A DNA stretch of 64,000 nucleotides, taken from NCBI GenBank assembly GCA_019916065.1, contig CM034239.1, forward strand, positions 41,184,663 to 41,248,662. The letters are read 5' to 3'. Shown one piece after another: positions 37,246 to 49,430 of this stretch (position 1 is the stretch's first letter; each line of letters begins with the position of its first letter). The DNA is from Vitellaria paradoxa. Lineage: Eukaryota; Streptophyta; Magnoliopsida; Ericales; Sapotaceae. The position numbers and the translations under genes are program-made. Below the pieces are notes generated by a model. That model made no database searches. It was not told the DNA's origin and saw only the letters and a program-made list of their open reading frames with translations.

Positions 37246-38412
37246 GTTTTATGTAAATAACAACTTAAATTATATGTATTCATTTTATATGCGAAGGAAT
37301 TAAGGTAAATACATATTATTTGTTAATATTTTAGTTGAAAATTTTTCTAGGTTTAAATTTGAGACCCTCAAATCCTGATCAACTTTGTTTCTGGTTTAAT
37401 CATAATTAAAGAGTTAAAGTTATTGATTTACAAAACGTAAGATCTATACATTTAATAATTATAATTCGTCAGTTACAAACAACACTAAGTTTTCTCTAAA
37501 TTTAAATCATTGCATATTATTCCTTTTTTCCCCCTCTTTTCTCACTTTCATTGCTACCGGTTGATAAAAAGATAAATTAATAATTTAAAGTATAATAAAT
37601 TACTAAACTCAAAATTTTATAGAAGAAATAGGTGATTCTCTCTCTCTCTCTCTCACACGCTTTTGGCTTGATCGAATTTTCCCTATTGGTAGGGTGTTTG
37701 CCTCATTAAATTCAATTAATTTTCTTTAACTTTCTTCAATTTTCTCTATCAAATACATTTTTAATTTTTTTAACTTTTATCAATTTTTTTAATTTTTACT
37801 AACTTATATTTTAATTTTTATAAATTTTTACTAAATACTCAACTAAAAATTAATATGATACATGTTGCATCAAAGTACAAAATTACACTTCTTTTCGTTT
37901 TTTTTTTTTCACCAACCAGCCTCCTCTTTTTTAACAGCTTTCTTTTACGTCAGTCCACCACATTTGCCTTATAGCTTTCTCGCGCAATGAGTCAACCAAC
38001 CACATAATTCCTTTTCTGTCATTCGAGTAGCCAAAGAGGTCTGACTAATCCACCAAGGTGAGGACTGAGGAGCTTTCTTTTGCTACCTTGAGCGTGCAAG
38101 TTACTTTAAAATAATTGTGAATTTGTGATAGATTAGAAGTAAAAAATTATGAAAAAAAGTACGTAGCATTTTTTGGTACTTATATTTTAACATTTGTGAG
38201 AGGCGTAAAAGGTTGTGGCTCAAGACTCACATGAGTTTGCAAAAATGTCTTGAGGGCAAGATGGTCAATTCCAGATGCCTCGTTGTTTTGACTTCCTATT
38301 TCCTAACCATCAGCTTCTTACATGAATGACGTGTTACATTTCCCAGACACTCACCTCAACCAAGTGGATCTGAGAGTCATATTATAATAATTAATCCGGA
38401 CACTGCAGAAAA
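37246..38412 (+). other. Non-coding region upstream of an RLK pseudogene
   Basis: AT-rich with a CT microsatellite (about 37637-37653). No gene is seen. The last few hundred bases are the former promoter of the RLK pseudogene at 38413; no motif is strong enough to call. Confidence 0.5.
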
Positions 38413-39300
38413 ATGGGCATCAGAAACAATCCACCTTTCCTGCTTTCTTTTTTCTGCTTATGCTTCTCTTTCAACAACCATCTCTCCCTTGGAGCTGACA
38501 CAATCTCCGTGAACCAGTCCCTGTCCGGGAACCAGATCATTGTCTCAGCTGGTGGAATTTTCGAGTTGGATTTCTACAAACCAGGTAACTCTTCCAATCA
38601 CCATTACATATGCATGTGGTACAAGAAAATACCTAGTCCAACCATAGTCTGGGTAGCAAATAGAGAGAGACACCCATTGTTGATAAGTATTCCTCACAAA
38701 TGAAAATCTTAGAGGGTAATTTAGTCCTTCTCAATGAGTCTAACACCCCTGTTTGGTCTACAAATCTGAATTCCACAACTCCCAATTCTGTTGTGGTAGT
38801 TCTTCTTGATGATGGTAATTTGGTTCTGAGAGATCATGGGCTTAATTCAAAAGAACCAATTTGGCAAAATTTTGATAGTCCATACTTGGTTGCCTGGGGC
38901 CAAGCTTGCTTACAACAAGCGAACCAAAACCAGCCAACGTCTTACTTCATGGAAAAATTCAGAAGACCCAGCACCTGGTCTATTTTCTCTTAATATAGAT
39001 GAAAGTAATAAGCTGTATATTTTGCTGTGTAATGGGTCTGAACAATATTGGACTACTGGACCTGGAAATGGACAGATTTTAAGCAATGGGCCCGGTAGTT
39101 CAAATCACAGGCCAACAATGGGCCATGCAGTTCAAATCCTTGAAGGGGTTATTGAAGTTAACCCGTCCCCAATTCCCAAATCTCTGCAAGCCCTTGAAGA
39201 GGATTATGAAAATCAAGACAACATTGCTTTCTTCACCGAATTGTCCTCCGGGTGGAGTTCTCAACCGCGTACCACAGGACCACTTAATTTTACTGGGTAA
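38413..39300 (+). pseudogene. G-type lectin RLK pseudogene with an internal deletion
   Basis: It starts with an intact signal peptide (MGIRNN) and the B-lectin domain. A two-base AG gain in the codons around VANRE (about 38665) shifts the frame. A five-base loss near 38880, between the SFD and HTWLPGAK motifs, shifts it again. After the WNG region (about 39070) the sequence jumps to the kinase C-tail (NHRPTMGHAVQILEG, about 39105-39150). About 480 codons covering the EGF, PAN, TM and kinase core are therefore missing. It ends at a TAA at 39298-39300, and an AATAAA lies at 39424-39429. It cannot encode a receptor. Confidence 0.92.
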
Positions 39301-39423
39301 ATTAATGCATAAAAGTGCATTTAATATGGAAATCTCAACTAAAGAGGGGATGCCGTTTTTCTGTTTCTACCTTGTATATGACTTGTGTATGTGGCTTGTC
39401 CTCTTTGTTTTGCATTCTCAATC

Positions 39424-39429
39424 AATAAA
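39424..39429 (+). terminator. Possible polyadenylation signal of the RLK pseudogene
   Basis: AATAAA lies about 125 bases after the stop, in a position comparable to that of the intact gene. Confidence 0.35.
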
Positions 39430-39512
39430 AGTGCAATGCCATTGTTGTTTCTTTTGTCTTTTCTCTCTTTTTTTTTCCTAATGCACAGCCCCCAAGCCAA
39501 CTTTTTATAATA

Positions 39513-40310
39513 GTTTAAATTAACATTTTAAAAATTAGATAGTTAATCGAACCGAAAAAATGACTGGATCATAGATCAATGGTTCAACTAAAATTGAACT
39601 AGAGTTAAACCGTAATATCATAAATATATTTAAATATATAACTGAAATATCAAAATATATATTAAATTATATAATAACTTTGATAACTTACATTTTTCTA
39701 CATGTTATTCTATTATTTTTTATTTCACTAATAAATAAGTGTCTCAAAATAGATATAATTATAATAAAACAATTACAAAAAATCATCTTGATAATATATA
39801 ATAATAAAATCACTCAAAAAATCATCTCACTGAGAGGTCGGTGCTCGCAACTCACTTGTACTGTGCGTTCTTTAAAGTTTAAACCCGTTTGGTTTCAATA
39901 TTTTTGTCCATAATAATGAACACAGCATGGGGCGAGATTATGAGTTCCATAAGCCACGACTTGAACGAGGAAACTCTACTGCAATCTCGTCTCAACAAAC
40001 TAACCTCTTCTACAGGAAAGCTCGATTTGATATTCGCCCTCCTCGTCCTCCTCGCGATGTCGGCCCGTTACTTCACCGGAAGCACAAAAGACGTGAACGG
40101 AAGCGCAAGTTCAACGGGAAGAGTATTATTTTTGTATGAATTGAGCGGTTCTTTTAAACTTGTTAGTTGCTACCGGTTTGTCGGTTCGTCGATTCAACTG
40201 GTGGATTACCGATTTTAAGTTAATTTAACTTTCAAATAATTTTTACTGATTGATCGGATCGTTTCTTAAACTGATTAGTCTAGTCTAATTTTTTAAACAT
40301 TAGTTTAAAT
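39513..40310. mobile_element. TIR element carrying a host gene fragment (Pack-type)
   Basis: The outer 35-40 bases are imperfect inverted repeats: gtttaaattaacatttt ... ttagat on the left, and their relative, attagtctagtctaatt ... tagtttaaat, on the right. The middle is a gene-like block, richer in GC than its flanks, with homology to a plant Ca2+-ATPase. A target duplication could not be fixed, so the ends are approximate. It is probably a Mutator-like Pack element. Confidence 0.6.
39916..40125 (+). pseudogene. Captured fragment of an autoinhibited Ca2+-ATPase (ACA12/13-like)
   Basis: The translation has MNTAWGEIMSSISHDLNEET, then LLQSRLNKLTSS and ARYFTGSTKDVNG. This is the signature of the segment in plant P2B-type Ca2+-ATPases just after the actuator domain and into TM helix 3; the MNTAWGE and LNKLTSS wording is closest to the ACA12/13 branch. 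About 70 of over 1000 residues are present. After DVNG the match continues in the next frame (KRKFNGKS), so there is a one-base shift. No start context, catalytic DKTGT or ATP-binding domain is present, so this is a non-functional capture. An ORF runs through it from 39889 to 40218. Confidence 0.82.
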
Positions 40311-40946
40311 GAAAAATATATTATTATTATTATTTTTTTTTTTTTTTTGGTTTGGTGTACATTTATTTGGATGGAAGATAATCAATTTATCTAGTGCTTA
40401 GCGCCCGTTAGATTTAAAGATCTGAAAATGATGATTTATGTTTGAGAACCATGAGATGTACTGAAAAATTTGTTGTTGGTTGTTAGACTCATAGTTTTAA
40501 TGATTGTATTTTGTTATTTGGATTAATTGTGAGTGGTTACATCCGAGTCGAATATGTTTAATTTATTTGATAGAATTACGGCTGGTTGGGCCCAAGATTT
40601 GAGTAAATTGGAAACAATTATTAAAATAGTTTTGGGTGTTTAATCTCGGGGAAAACAATATCCAACCTCGCCCGTTATCCATATCTGCTTGGCACAGTCC
40701 CCACTCACTCAAGAACATCGAAATTGACTAGGCATAAAGCAGTTGTTCACTAGCTTCTTGGTAATGATGGTCAATTCCAGAACAGATGAAAAAATAAAAA
40801 TAAAAATAATTGTTTTCTTTTATATTTATTTATTTTATTTTATTTTTGATATGTAGAAAAAGTTGACTTCGCATCTAATGGGTGAAATTATCAGAGCTGA
40901 TAAAAGTGGGCAAAACTCCCTGTTTCAAGTTCTGTGAAGGAAAGCT
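40311..40946. other. Non-coding region upstream of the RLK stub
   Basis: A T-tract/TTA microsatellite (about 40320-40350) is followed by unique-looking AT-rich DNA. The part next to 40947 is presumably the former promoter of the interrupted RLK. No gene is seen. Confidence 0.5.
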
Positions 40947-41036
40947 ATGGGGATTCTGATCATAAACTATCCACATTTCTTACTCTCTGTTTTCTTCATC
41001 TGCTACTCTTTCAACCGCCATCTCTCCTGTGTAGCT
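40947..41036 (+). pseudogene. G-type lectin RLK 5' stub (signal peptide only), cut by a hAT transposon
   Basis: It encodes MGILIINYPHFLLSVFFICY and NRHLSCVA, aligning with the signal peptides of the other RLKs here. The hAT element begins directly after. On the far side, 46786-46802 (gtatgcagctgacaccg) continues the gene for a few codons (the ADT motif of the mature N terminus) before Copia sequence takes over. The rest of this RLK is missing. Confidence 0.85.
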
Positions 41037-41565
41037 ATGGTTTTAAAAAGCGGTAACGGGTGTTGTAACGATAACGGTCGCAGTAACGCGGATGCGAAGT
41101 GTAACGGATGTTACGTAACGGAAACAGAAATCAGAAGCGTGATTTTTTTTTTTTTAAATTCACATTTTACCTCAACGAATTAGTTTTTGATATTTTAACA
41201 ATTAAAATGTATAAATATAAATTATTAGTGTTGTTTAATAGTTTTATATTAATCAATAATGTCATATATAGATATTACTTTTTTTAGACATGTATATAAA
41301 ATAAGCTCACACGCGTGCGTGTGCGCATACACCCACGTATATATTAAATTGTTATTTATATAATAATTAACACAAAAATAATGTTCAATTACTAAATTTA
41401 AATAATATATCAATTTAGAAGAAAATAATCTATTGGTTAATAAATAAAAAGTCATAGAAACAAAACAATAATCATAGTCCATTCTTATAAAAACTAAACA
41501 AAAAATAAAGTTAGAATAATAGAACTTACATGAATTAGATGAAACAAGTGATGTAGCCATAAAAG

Positions 41566-44500
41566 TCACCACCAAAATGAATGTCTTGCAGGCTCAGTTG
41601 CTTTTTGAGAGTCATCATCCCATCCTATGCTATTAAACGTGTTATTGTCATTGTAAAATTGATACCCACCAAAAGGATGAAGATATTGAGGAGGGTATTG
41701 AGAGGCATATTGAGGGAGATATTGAGGGTATTGAGGAGGATATTGAGAGGTATATTGAGGGGGATGTTGAGGGTATTGAGGGGGGTAGCTGTAAGGGTCA
41801 AAAGTACTATATGGATGTAATGAATTATATGATGACTCGCAACCACTACCTTGTGAAGACTCACCAAGTGAAACTCCTCCAAAACTTAAAAAAAAATGTC
41901 ATTAGAAGAACCCTCTGACTCATGTTGTTGTATTCTTCTATTTCGTCTTGATCGTTCTCTCATTTCCTGAGACTCATCCGTATGAAATGGATGCTGTGGA
42001 GGTATCGGTACAGGTTCTCCTACCTCTTCATCATCCCTAAAACCATACATTCCTGTTTCTCCTATATATTGTTTTGGGATCTCATGATCACCACCACCAT
42101 CATCACCACTAGGAGGGCTCAAGCCACCGTCTTCATCACTAGGACCTGGACTAGAGCTTGCACCAGGAACATCATGTGATGAGGGGTCGACATCACCACT
42201 GTTAATAATTTGATGTATTCTTAACTGAAAATCTTCATCTGTGTCTAACAAGCGATCCTCTTTCTCTTCTAGCCATTGATTTAGTGGGCCATCTTCCTCA
42301 AAAATACAGTCCAAATTGATTGGATTGAAGCTAGCGTCAATTTCTAATTGGCTTCTCCTCATTTTATGCCTCATCCTCAACCTCATATTATAGTGAACAA
42401 AAACTAATTTGTGAAGTTTGATATACTTTAACCTATTCCTTGTTTTGCTATGGATTAGGCTAAATGTACTCCAATTTCTTTCACAATTTGAGGAAGACGT
42501 TGATTGGCTCAAAACTTTAACAGCTATACGTTGTAACTCGGGAGCACTAGAACCGTGAAGAATCTACCACTCCGCTGTAATGTATAAATAAGTTTAAATT
42601 AGTTTGAGATAAAAGTATAACAACAAATATATTAAATATATTAAAATAGTAGCGAGTAAAATTTTAAATATGTTTACTTGGGTTAGTCCTCGTTACCGAT
42701 CTTTGAGCCACAGGTTGACCAAACGAGTTATGTTTATCTCTAAAGATAAGTAACTGTAAAATATCATAAGTTTAGTAAGTGATTTTCAATCATAAATATA
42801 AATTAATTAATTTTTTTGTGTGAATGAACAAAAATAATTGTTATCACCTGATTCATGGCCAAAATTTGATTTTCGAATACTGGTTCCAATCTTGTGATTA
42901 CATTTTTAGTTCCATTTAACACTTCCGTTAACACATCAGTGGAAGATTGAGTCCAATATTGAAATTGGGGATTCAAGAAATATCCTGCCATGGATATAAA
43001 TGTAAAAAAATGTTACTATAAGAAAATAAATAAAGAACATGTGATTTAAGGAGAAAAACAAAAAAGACAAATATAAAAAAATATACCTGCTACGTGTAAA
43101 TCATGATGCAATTGTGAAGCCCAATGACTATCAATTATCTTCCAATATTCTTGATAGTAGCGACAATTATTTTTAATTGTCAATTTTGCTCTATCCATTG
43201 CCTCGTATATGAAACCCATGGTAGGTTTTTTATCACCATCCACTAACCTTAGTACCTTGACAAGAGGTTCATATACTTTAATTATATCATTGGACTTCTT
43301 CCAAAACTCGGAATCTAAAATTATTTTGTTTCACTTCAACCTCTGGACCACTTCTTGACCTCCCTCATTTTGATCTTCTCCACTCTTCTGATGTAAACAT
43401 ATTTCTCAACTCCTGCTTATACCTCACTATACTTTCAAGTGTAATAAAATTTGTTGCAAATCTAGTGATAGCAGGACGAAGTAATTCTCTTCCCCCAGTG
43501 AACTTCTTCATGATGTGGTAGACAGTTGGATAATTATAAATAAAAGTTGTGATAGATTTTGATGTATCCAAGACTTTTGCTACACTTTTTTTTTTTGAAA
43601 TATCATGTAGCATCAAATCAATACAATGTGCAGCACATGCAGTCCAATACAAGTGGTGTCTTTTTTGCATCAACTTGTGGCCCGCAGCTTTTAAAGCTGC
43701 CTCATTATCAGTCATAACTTGAACCACGTTAGACTCACCAATTTCTTCTACCACAGAATCTAACAACCCGAAATAATATTCTGCTATCTTACTGCTCACA
43801 TGTGATGCATCAATGGACTTGTGAAATATTATTCCTTTATTACAATACACCAAAAAATTAATTATGTGATCACGTGTTGGTCCAGTCCACCCATCACACA
43901 TAATTGTAACACCTATCTCCTTGCAAATCCCTTCAAATGAGCGTATCCATTGTTTGATCTCTTCGTACTCCTTAGGCAGGTATACCTCTAAAATCTCATA
44001 TGCAGTAGGAACCTTCACCTCTTTCCCTAACTCTGCTACTATATCAAACATAGGCTGAGCATATTCTGACTCTATAGCCCGAAAGGGGATATTATTAAAA
44101 AAACATAAATTTGGATATAGCTCTACCCAACTTTTCTCTTGCTACTTTTAATCCCTTAAAATTCAGCTTGGGTTGTTTTGAACTTTTACTTTTTTGGAGT
44201 AAAATATCCATTTCTCTCAACTTAACTTCAGGTGACTCCCGATCAATCCAATTCATCTGTCTACCACCAACATTATGTACACTTCTTCCCTGTGTCAATC
44301 CACGTCTAATTTCACCCTCGCTACCACTGCTCCTTGCACCTCTCATTCTTTCTATCCAATCTTGATGATCTTGTCTACTCTATATTTTGCATATGCCAAT
44401 TCTGAATCAGAATCAGCATCAGAATCCTCATCTTCTCCCAAATTAATACCACGACTATCATCCCTCAATTGTATTTCCAATTCTTCTTTTCTTTTTTGTT

Positions 44501-44822
44501 TATCATTCTTTTTTTGTGTGACATCTTTCAAATGTTTCATCGTTTCTTCTCTCACTTCTTTAGATACACTCCCACACGGTACTACATTTCCTCTTTTTGC
44601 TACCAAATGTTCTTTCACACGTGTAATGTCCCCTTTAATAATTTTTTCACAAAATTTGCATTTCGCGTCATGTCTAGTGCCAATAGGTGTTGCAAACCTT
44701 CAACCAATATCATCACTGGGATTAAGTCTAGAAGTGTCATCACCACCACCACTAATATTTGATTGACCCCTAATATTTGATTGACCCCTACTATCACCCA
44801 TAATATTTGATTGACGTGGCAT
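41566..44822 (-). pseudogene. hAT transposase (BED zinc finger, DUF659, hAT dimerisation), pseudogene
   Basis: ATG at 44822. Order: N-terminal RGQSNI repeats; BED-type zinc finger (CKFC ... HLVAKRGNVVPC, about 44670-44580); DUF659-type domain (IMCDGWTGPTRD, VVQVMTDNEAA, WTACAAHCIDLML, about 43950-43600); C-terminal hAT dimerisation domain (SSSNCERNWSTFSLIHSKTR, about 42500-42440); an acidic/Pro stretch; and a tail of PPQY repeats (about 41830-41680). Probable introns with GT-AG borders: 42985-43086, 42754-42847, 42575-42677. Damage: a TGA at 44700-44702, a TAG at 42564-42566 in the dimerisation lead-in, frame changes in T-runs near 44098 and 41889, another near 44350, and a break near 43365. 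It acted as a DNA transposase and is now inactive. Confidence 0.9.
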
Positions 44823-45493
44823 TATTACCCTACAAAATAAAATTTAATATTATATTATTTATTTATTTTGAATCATCAAAATATAAAATTTAAACATTTG
44901 GTGTTATATTTTGTTATAGTTAAAATTTTAAATTAAATTTAATTAATTACAATAATTAAATTTATTTATATTAATATAATACTAATATTATAATAATATG
45001 TAATTAATATTTTTTTAATATGTTAATAATGTTTAATATAATATAACTAAAATAAATTAAATAATATAATATTATAGATTATATTAAATTAAATTTATTG
45101 CACCTCTAATTTAATATAACTTTTTTTTGGTACGTAATTTATAACTTTTTGTATAGTTAATATTATTGTTATTATGTTATGGAATTAAAATTTATTATAA
45201 CTCTGATTTAACATTTTTATTATTATGTTATAGTATAACAATTATACTTAATTAATAATTTTTAATTTCCAATGCCTAACTAATATTATTTGATATTGTT
45301 AATATAAATTATATATTTTATTAATATAACAATATTACTAATTTTAAAGAGAGTTTAAATTTCTCAAAAATATTAAAAATTTTAATTTTTATTATTTTTT
45401 AAAATTTTTAATGGAATTTTGATAAGTATCACTTTTATTCTAATATTTGATTTTTTATTTTTTTAACAAAGCTAACAGCCTAACCATATTATA

Positions 45494-45645
45494 GGGTGTG
45501 ATTGGAGTCCCAAAAAAACTAAAAAAACTAAAAGATAGGGTTGATGTGATGTAAAAATGATAAGTGGTAAAATTTAATTGAAGAAATTTAAAAACTTCTA
45601 AAGTTTTTTGAAATTTTTTGATTTTTTTGGATTCCAAATGAACCC
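45494..45645. mobile_element. MITE nested in the hAT element, 152 bp
   Basis: Ends gggtgtgattggagtcc and ggattccaaatgaaccc are imperfect inverted repeats, with ATA on both sides (45491-45493, 45646-45648). Its interior resembles the MITE at 23633-23780, suggesting the same broad family. Confidence 0.72.
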
Positions 45646-45946
45646 ATAATATATTTATATTTTAAAAATATAATATATTAACACTACATATTATAATTAT
45701 ATTAATATATTATAATTATGTATATATATACTAACATATTAACTTACAACCTATTTTGCCGCCCAAAGATTAAAATAAAAAAAAAAAGAAAAATTGGCTT
45801 CTACTGCTTGAACCTTCCGTGTTCCAACTTCCAAGGTTCGGCACTTCCTTTAATATGTTATAACTAGTGACATAATCAAGGCTGGCAATGAACAGTCCAA
45901 TCTTGAAGCATATCACAATAATGAGATTATATATATTAATACATTA

Positions 45947-45987
<41 letters not shown>

Positions 45988-46802
45988 TTATATCATTCCT
46001 TACCTGACTCTGTAAGCCGCCCGAGAAACCCACTCCTTCTCCCTCACCCACTCTTTCTTCTAGACTCTTCCAAGTTCCAACTTCCAAGATTCAACAGTCT
46101 TTTCGTCTTCTCAGACTCTCAGTTCCTCCTTTGGTTCAAAGTTCAAACACCCGCTGCCCCGCACCGCGCCCACGGCCTACTTCAAATTTTTTTCCTGAAA
46201 ATTTGTTTCAAAATCACAGATTCACAAGTTTTATAACAACTATCTATGGATCTAAAGAAGAGAGGGAAAAAATTAAAGAAAGAAAAAAAAGATATGGAGA
46301 TCTAAACCCTTTTGTACCTTTTCAGGCTTTCGGCTGCTGAAATCGGAACCCGATGAAGATGAAACCAAGATCCCAGCCGATCTAAGGTGAAGAGGTGAAG
46401 TTTTTTAGTTCGATCTGAAAGACTAAAATAATAGAACTTGACGATTTTTTGTTCTCTACTTCTCTCTCACAATTTTTTATTTAGCAAAAGAGTAGGTACT
46501 TCTTTAATTTCAAAATTTGAATGAAACCTCTGTTGATTTTTTTCGAATCTATGTTGAATAAAGCTTCTACTTTTCAGCTTTTGTCGATTTTGCGTTTCAG
46601 ATTTTGTTTGTTGTTGATTTTTTTGGTTTGATTGAGCTGTTACTCTGGTGTTACACCACCGTAGCAGCCGTTACGCGGCTGTAACGTGCCGTTATGGTGT
46701 GAAGGCCGCTACACACCACGTAATGTGGTCTTAACGGGCTCAGAAGGAGCTGATTCCGTTACGTAACGCTGCTTTTTAAAACCATGTATGCAGCTGACAC
46801 CG

Positions 46803-48413
46803 TTTCATCCAGTTAGTCAAGTCATTGGTGAGGTAACTAACAAGATGAAAACACACATGCAATTAAGGAATGAGGTAACTTATGTATGCTATGTTTCTTG
46901 TGTTGAACCCAAAAATATTAAAGAAACCTTGCTTGATGAAAATTGGGTAAATGCCACGCATGAAGAATTAGATCAATTTGTTCGTAATGATGTGTGGATG
47001 TTAGTACCTAGACCTACTCACACTAATGTAATTGGGACTAAATGGATATTTAAAAATAAAAGTGATGAGTTTGGGAATGTCATTAGAAACAAAGCTAGGC
47101 TTGTTTCACAAGGTTACACACAAGTAGAGAGAATTGACTTTGATGAGACTTTTGCGCTAGTTGCTAGACTTGAATCCATTAGGTTGCTTTTGGTTGTTGC
47201 ATGTTTGTTGAAATTCAAATTCTTTCAAATGGATGTCAAGAGTGCATTTTTGAATGGTGTTCTTCAAGAAGAAGCTTATGTAGAACAACCTAGAGGGTTT
47301 GAGGATCCTAAATTTCCAAATCATGTTTTTAAATTGAAAAAGGCTCTTTATGGTTTGAAACAAGCTCCACGTGCATGGTATAAAAGACTCACTGCGTTTT
47401 TAATTGAATCTGAATTTACTCGTGGTAGTGTAGACAAGACATTATTCATTCGCATGGATTCTAAGCACATTTTAATTGCACAAATTTATATAGATGACAT
47501 TGTGTTTGGTTCTACTTGTGAATCATATGCTATTGAGTTTGGTAAGTTAATGTCTACACAGTTTGAGATGAGCATGATAGGTGAGTTGACTTACTTTCTT
47601 GGACTCCAAATTAAATAGGAAGATAATGGGATTTTCATTTCACAATCCAAGTATGCTAGAGACTTAGTGAAAAGGTTTGGTCTCTCAAGTGCAAAACATG
47701 CTAGAACCCCCATGAGCACAAGTACAAAATTGCATAAAGATCCAAGTGGAAAAAGTGTTGATCAGACCATGTATAGAAGCATGATAGGGAGTTTGTTATA
47801 TCTTACATCTAGTAGACCTGACATTGCATTTAGTGTAGGTGCGTGCACTAGATATCAGGCTGATCCCAAGGAATCACACTTGCATGCAGTCAAAAGGATA
47901 ATAAAATATGTCAGTGGTACACTAGAGTTTGGGATATGGTTTACATGTGACACCAATTCTGATCTTGCGGGATACTCTGATGCTGATTGGGCAGGGAGTG
48001 TAGATGATCGCAAGAGCACTTCTGGCGGATGTTTTTACGTTGGAAATAATTTAGTCTCTTGGCATAGTAAGAAACAAAATTCCATTTCATTATCTACTGC
48101 AGAGGCTGAATACATTGCTGCTGGTAGTCGCTGTACCCAACTCCTATGGATGAAGCAAATGCTTGCTGACTATGGAATGGAGCAAGGCCCTATTACTCTG
48201 TTTGGTGATAACATAAGTGCTATTAGTATCACTAAGAACCCTGTCTTGCATTCTCGCACCAAGCATATAGACATTAGGCATCACTTCATTAAAGAGCTGG
48301 TATTGGAGCATGTGCAAACTGAAAATCAACTTGCTAATTTTTTCACAAAACCCTTGGATGCCCTTCATTTCGATTCTCTAAGAAAATCTGTAGGCATTTG
48401 TGCACACCTTTGA
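46803..48413 (+). pseudogene. Copia reverse transcriptase and RNase H, interrupted by one stop
   Basis: The RT part has FFQMDVKSAFLNG, KALYGLKQAPRAWY and the active-site box YIDDIVFG (about 47490). RNase H has YSDADWAGS, KKQNSISLSTAEAEYIAA and TKHIDIRHHFIKE, and ends KPLDALHFDSLRKS before TGA at 48411-48413. A single in-frame TAG at 47616-47618, between LGLQIK and EDNGIF, separates RT from RNase H; otherwise the frame is open. The start is arbitrary because the upstream polyprotein is deleted. It would have copied element RNA into DNA. Confidence 0.92.
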
Positions 48414-49430
48414 AATCTAAAAGATAAGTTAGAAGTTCATTGATTAAGTTGAAAATATTTTATGACTTCTATACTGCTACATGTGTATTAAATCTTCCAA
48501 ATTCATAGATTTCAATGAGTTCATAATTTTTGCATTCCTTGTAAATTGATACGAAGTGTTTTAGTTATTTTTGTCATAATTTTGGAGTGCTTCCCATTAT
48601 ACTTGATTGTACATGCATATACCTCTTTCTCTTCTTTTCTACAAATCAAGGGTTATTGTTTGATGTGTTTAAAAAATGATGAGAAGCCTGATATGTGCAT
48701 ATCAAAGTTATGCATAAAAAAAAAAAAAAAAAACTTGGAAAGGGCTGCCAGTGGGACCAGTTTGAAGCCCCTTAATGACTCATTGATTGTTAAGGGAATA
48801 GCTACCTACCCATAAGTGTGTGAAAGCTGCCAAGTGTTTTTAAAAAAAAAAAAGGGAGGAAGATTGGCTCTCAATTCATTTGGTACATCAAATTTAACGT
48901 TTTAAGTCTATGATTTGTTTGAGGGGGAGCTTATATGTGTATTACAATCAAAACCTCACACGTGCACAAGTATTTGTCCAATTTTATGACTTATTTCACC
49001 TCCTGACACAAAATTGAAGATTTTCTTGGAAAATCAAAATGTGAATCTTTGAATTTATGAAGGGTGAGAGATTGATGTACATGCATTGGTATAGTAGACT
49101 TAAAGTTTCTTTTAACATTTTTAATGAATTCTTCTACTGTCTCTTTTTGGTTTTGATTGTCTGTGTCCAAATTTGCACTAACAAGATTTTCCCGAGAGCC
49201 TCGCAGACAGGGCGCAGGATGCGCGCCCCTTCGCCGCCCCTGGCGCAGGATATCCGCTGGATGCACGCGGGTGCACTGTGGGGTATATATGGGTCCGCAG
49301 GTCATTTTCCAGCACGTTCTCCTCCGCACCAGCGACCATCCGGCTTTCTTTCCAGCGCTTGTGTTTGCATGTTTGCACTCTAGGTACTCTGCACGTCCTT
49401 CTCACTTAGTTTCTGTTATTTTCATAATCA
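48414..49430 (+). other. Copia 3' non-coding spacer with the first polypurine tract
   Basis: It contains poly-A runs (48717-48733, 48841-48853), a polypurine tract gagggggagc (48921-48930) and a CpG-rich stretch (about 49190-49330). ORFs crossing the CpG-rich stretch are compositional. Confidence 0.5.

Larger units (their letters stand above)
41037..46785 (-). mobile_element. hAT transposon, about 5.75 kb, with decayed transposase
   Basis: Terminal inverted repeats atggttttaaaaagc (41037) and gctttttaaaaccat (ending 46785) enclose the element. Both subterminal zones (41055-41130 and about 46660-46770) are dense in taacg / cgtta motifs, as expected for hAT transposase-binding sites. A diverged 8-bp target duplication is probable (gtgtagct / atgcagct, taking two extra bases on the right). 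It sits inside the RLK stub. The transposase gene lies on the minus strand with its 5' side to the right. A MITE (45494-45645) is nested in the 5' non-coding part. Confidence 0.88.

Noticed and set aside
41625..41882. Minus-strand ORF rich in LNTLNIPLNIPL repeats
   Set aside because: Off-frame reading of the PPQY-repeat tail of the hAT transposase.
45951..45986. Long TA run as a possible origin or regulatory element
   Set aside because: A simple dinucleotide microsatellite, one of about ten in the window.
49057..49405. Overlapping ORFs on both strands rich in Arg/Ala/Pro
   Set aside because: They arise from the CpG-rich stretch of the Copia element; no domain, and they overlap each other in several frames.
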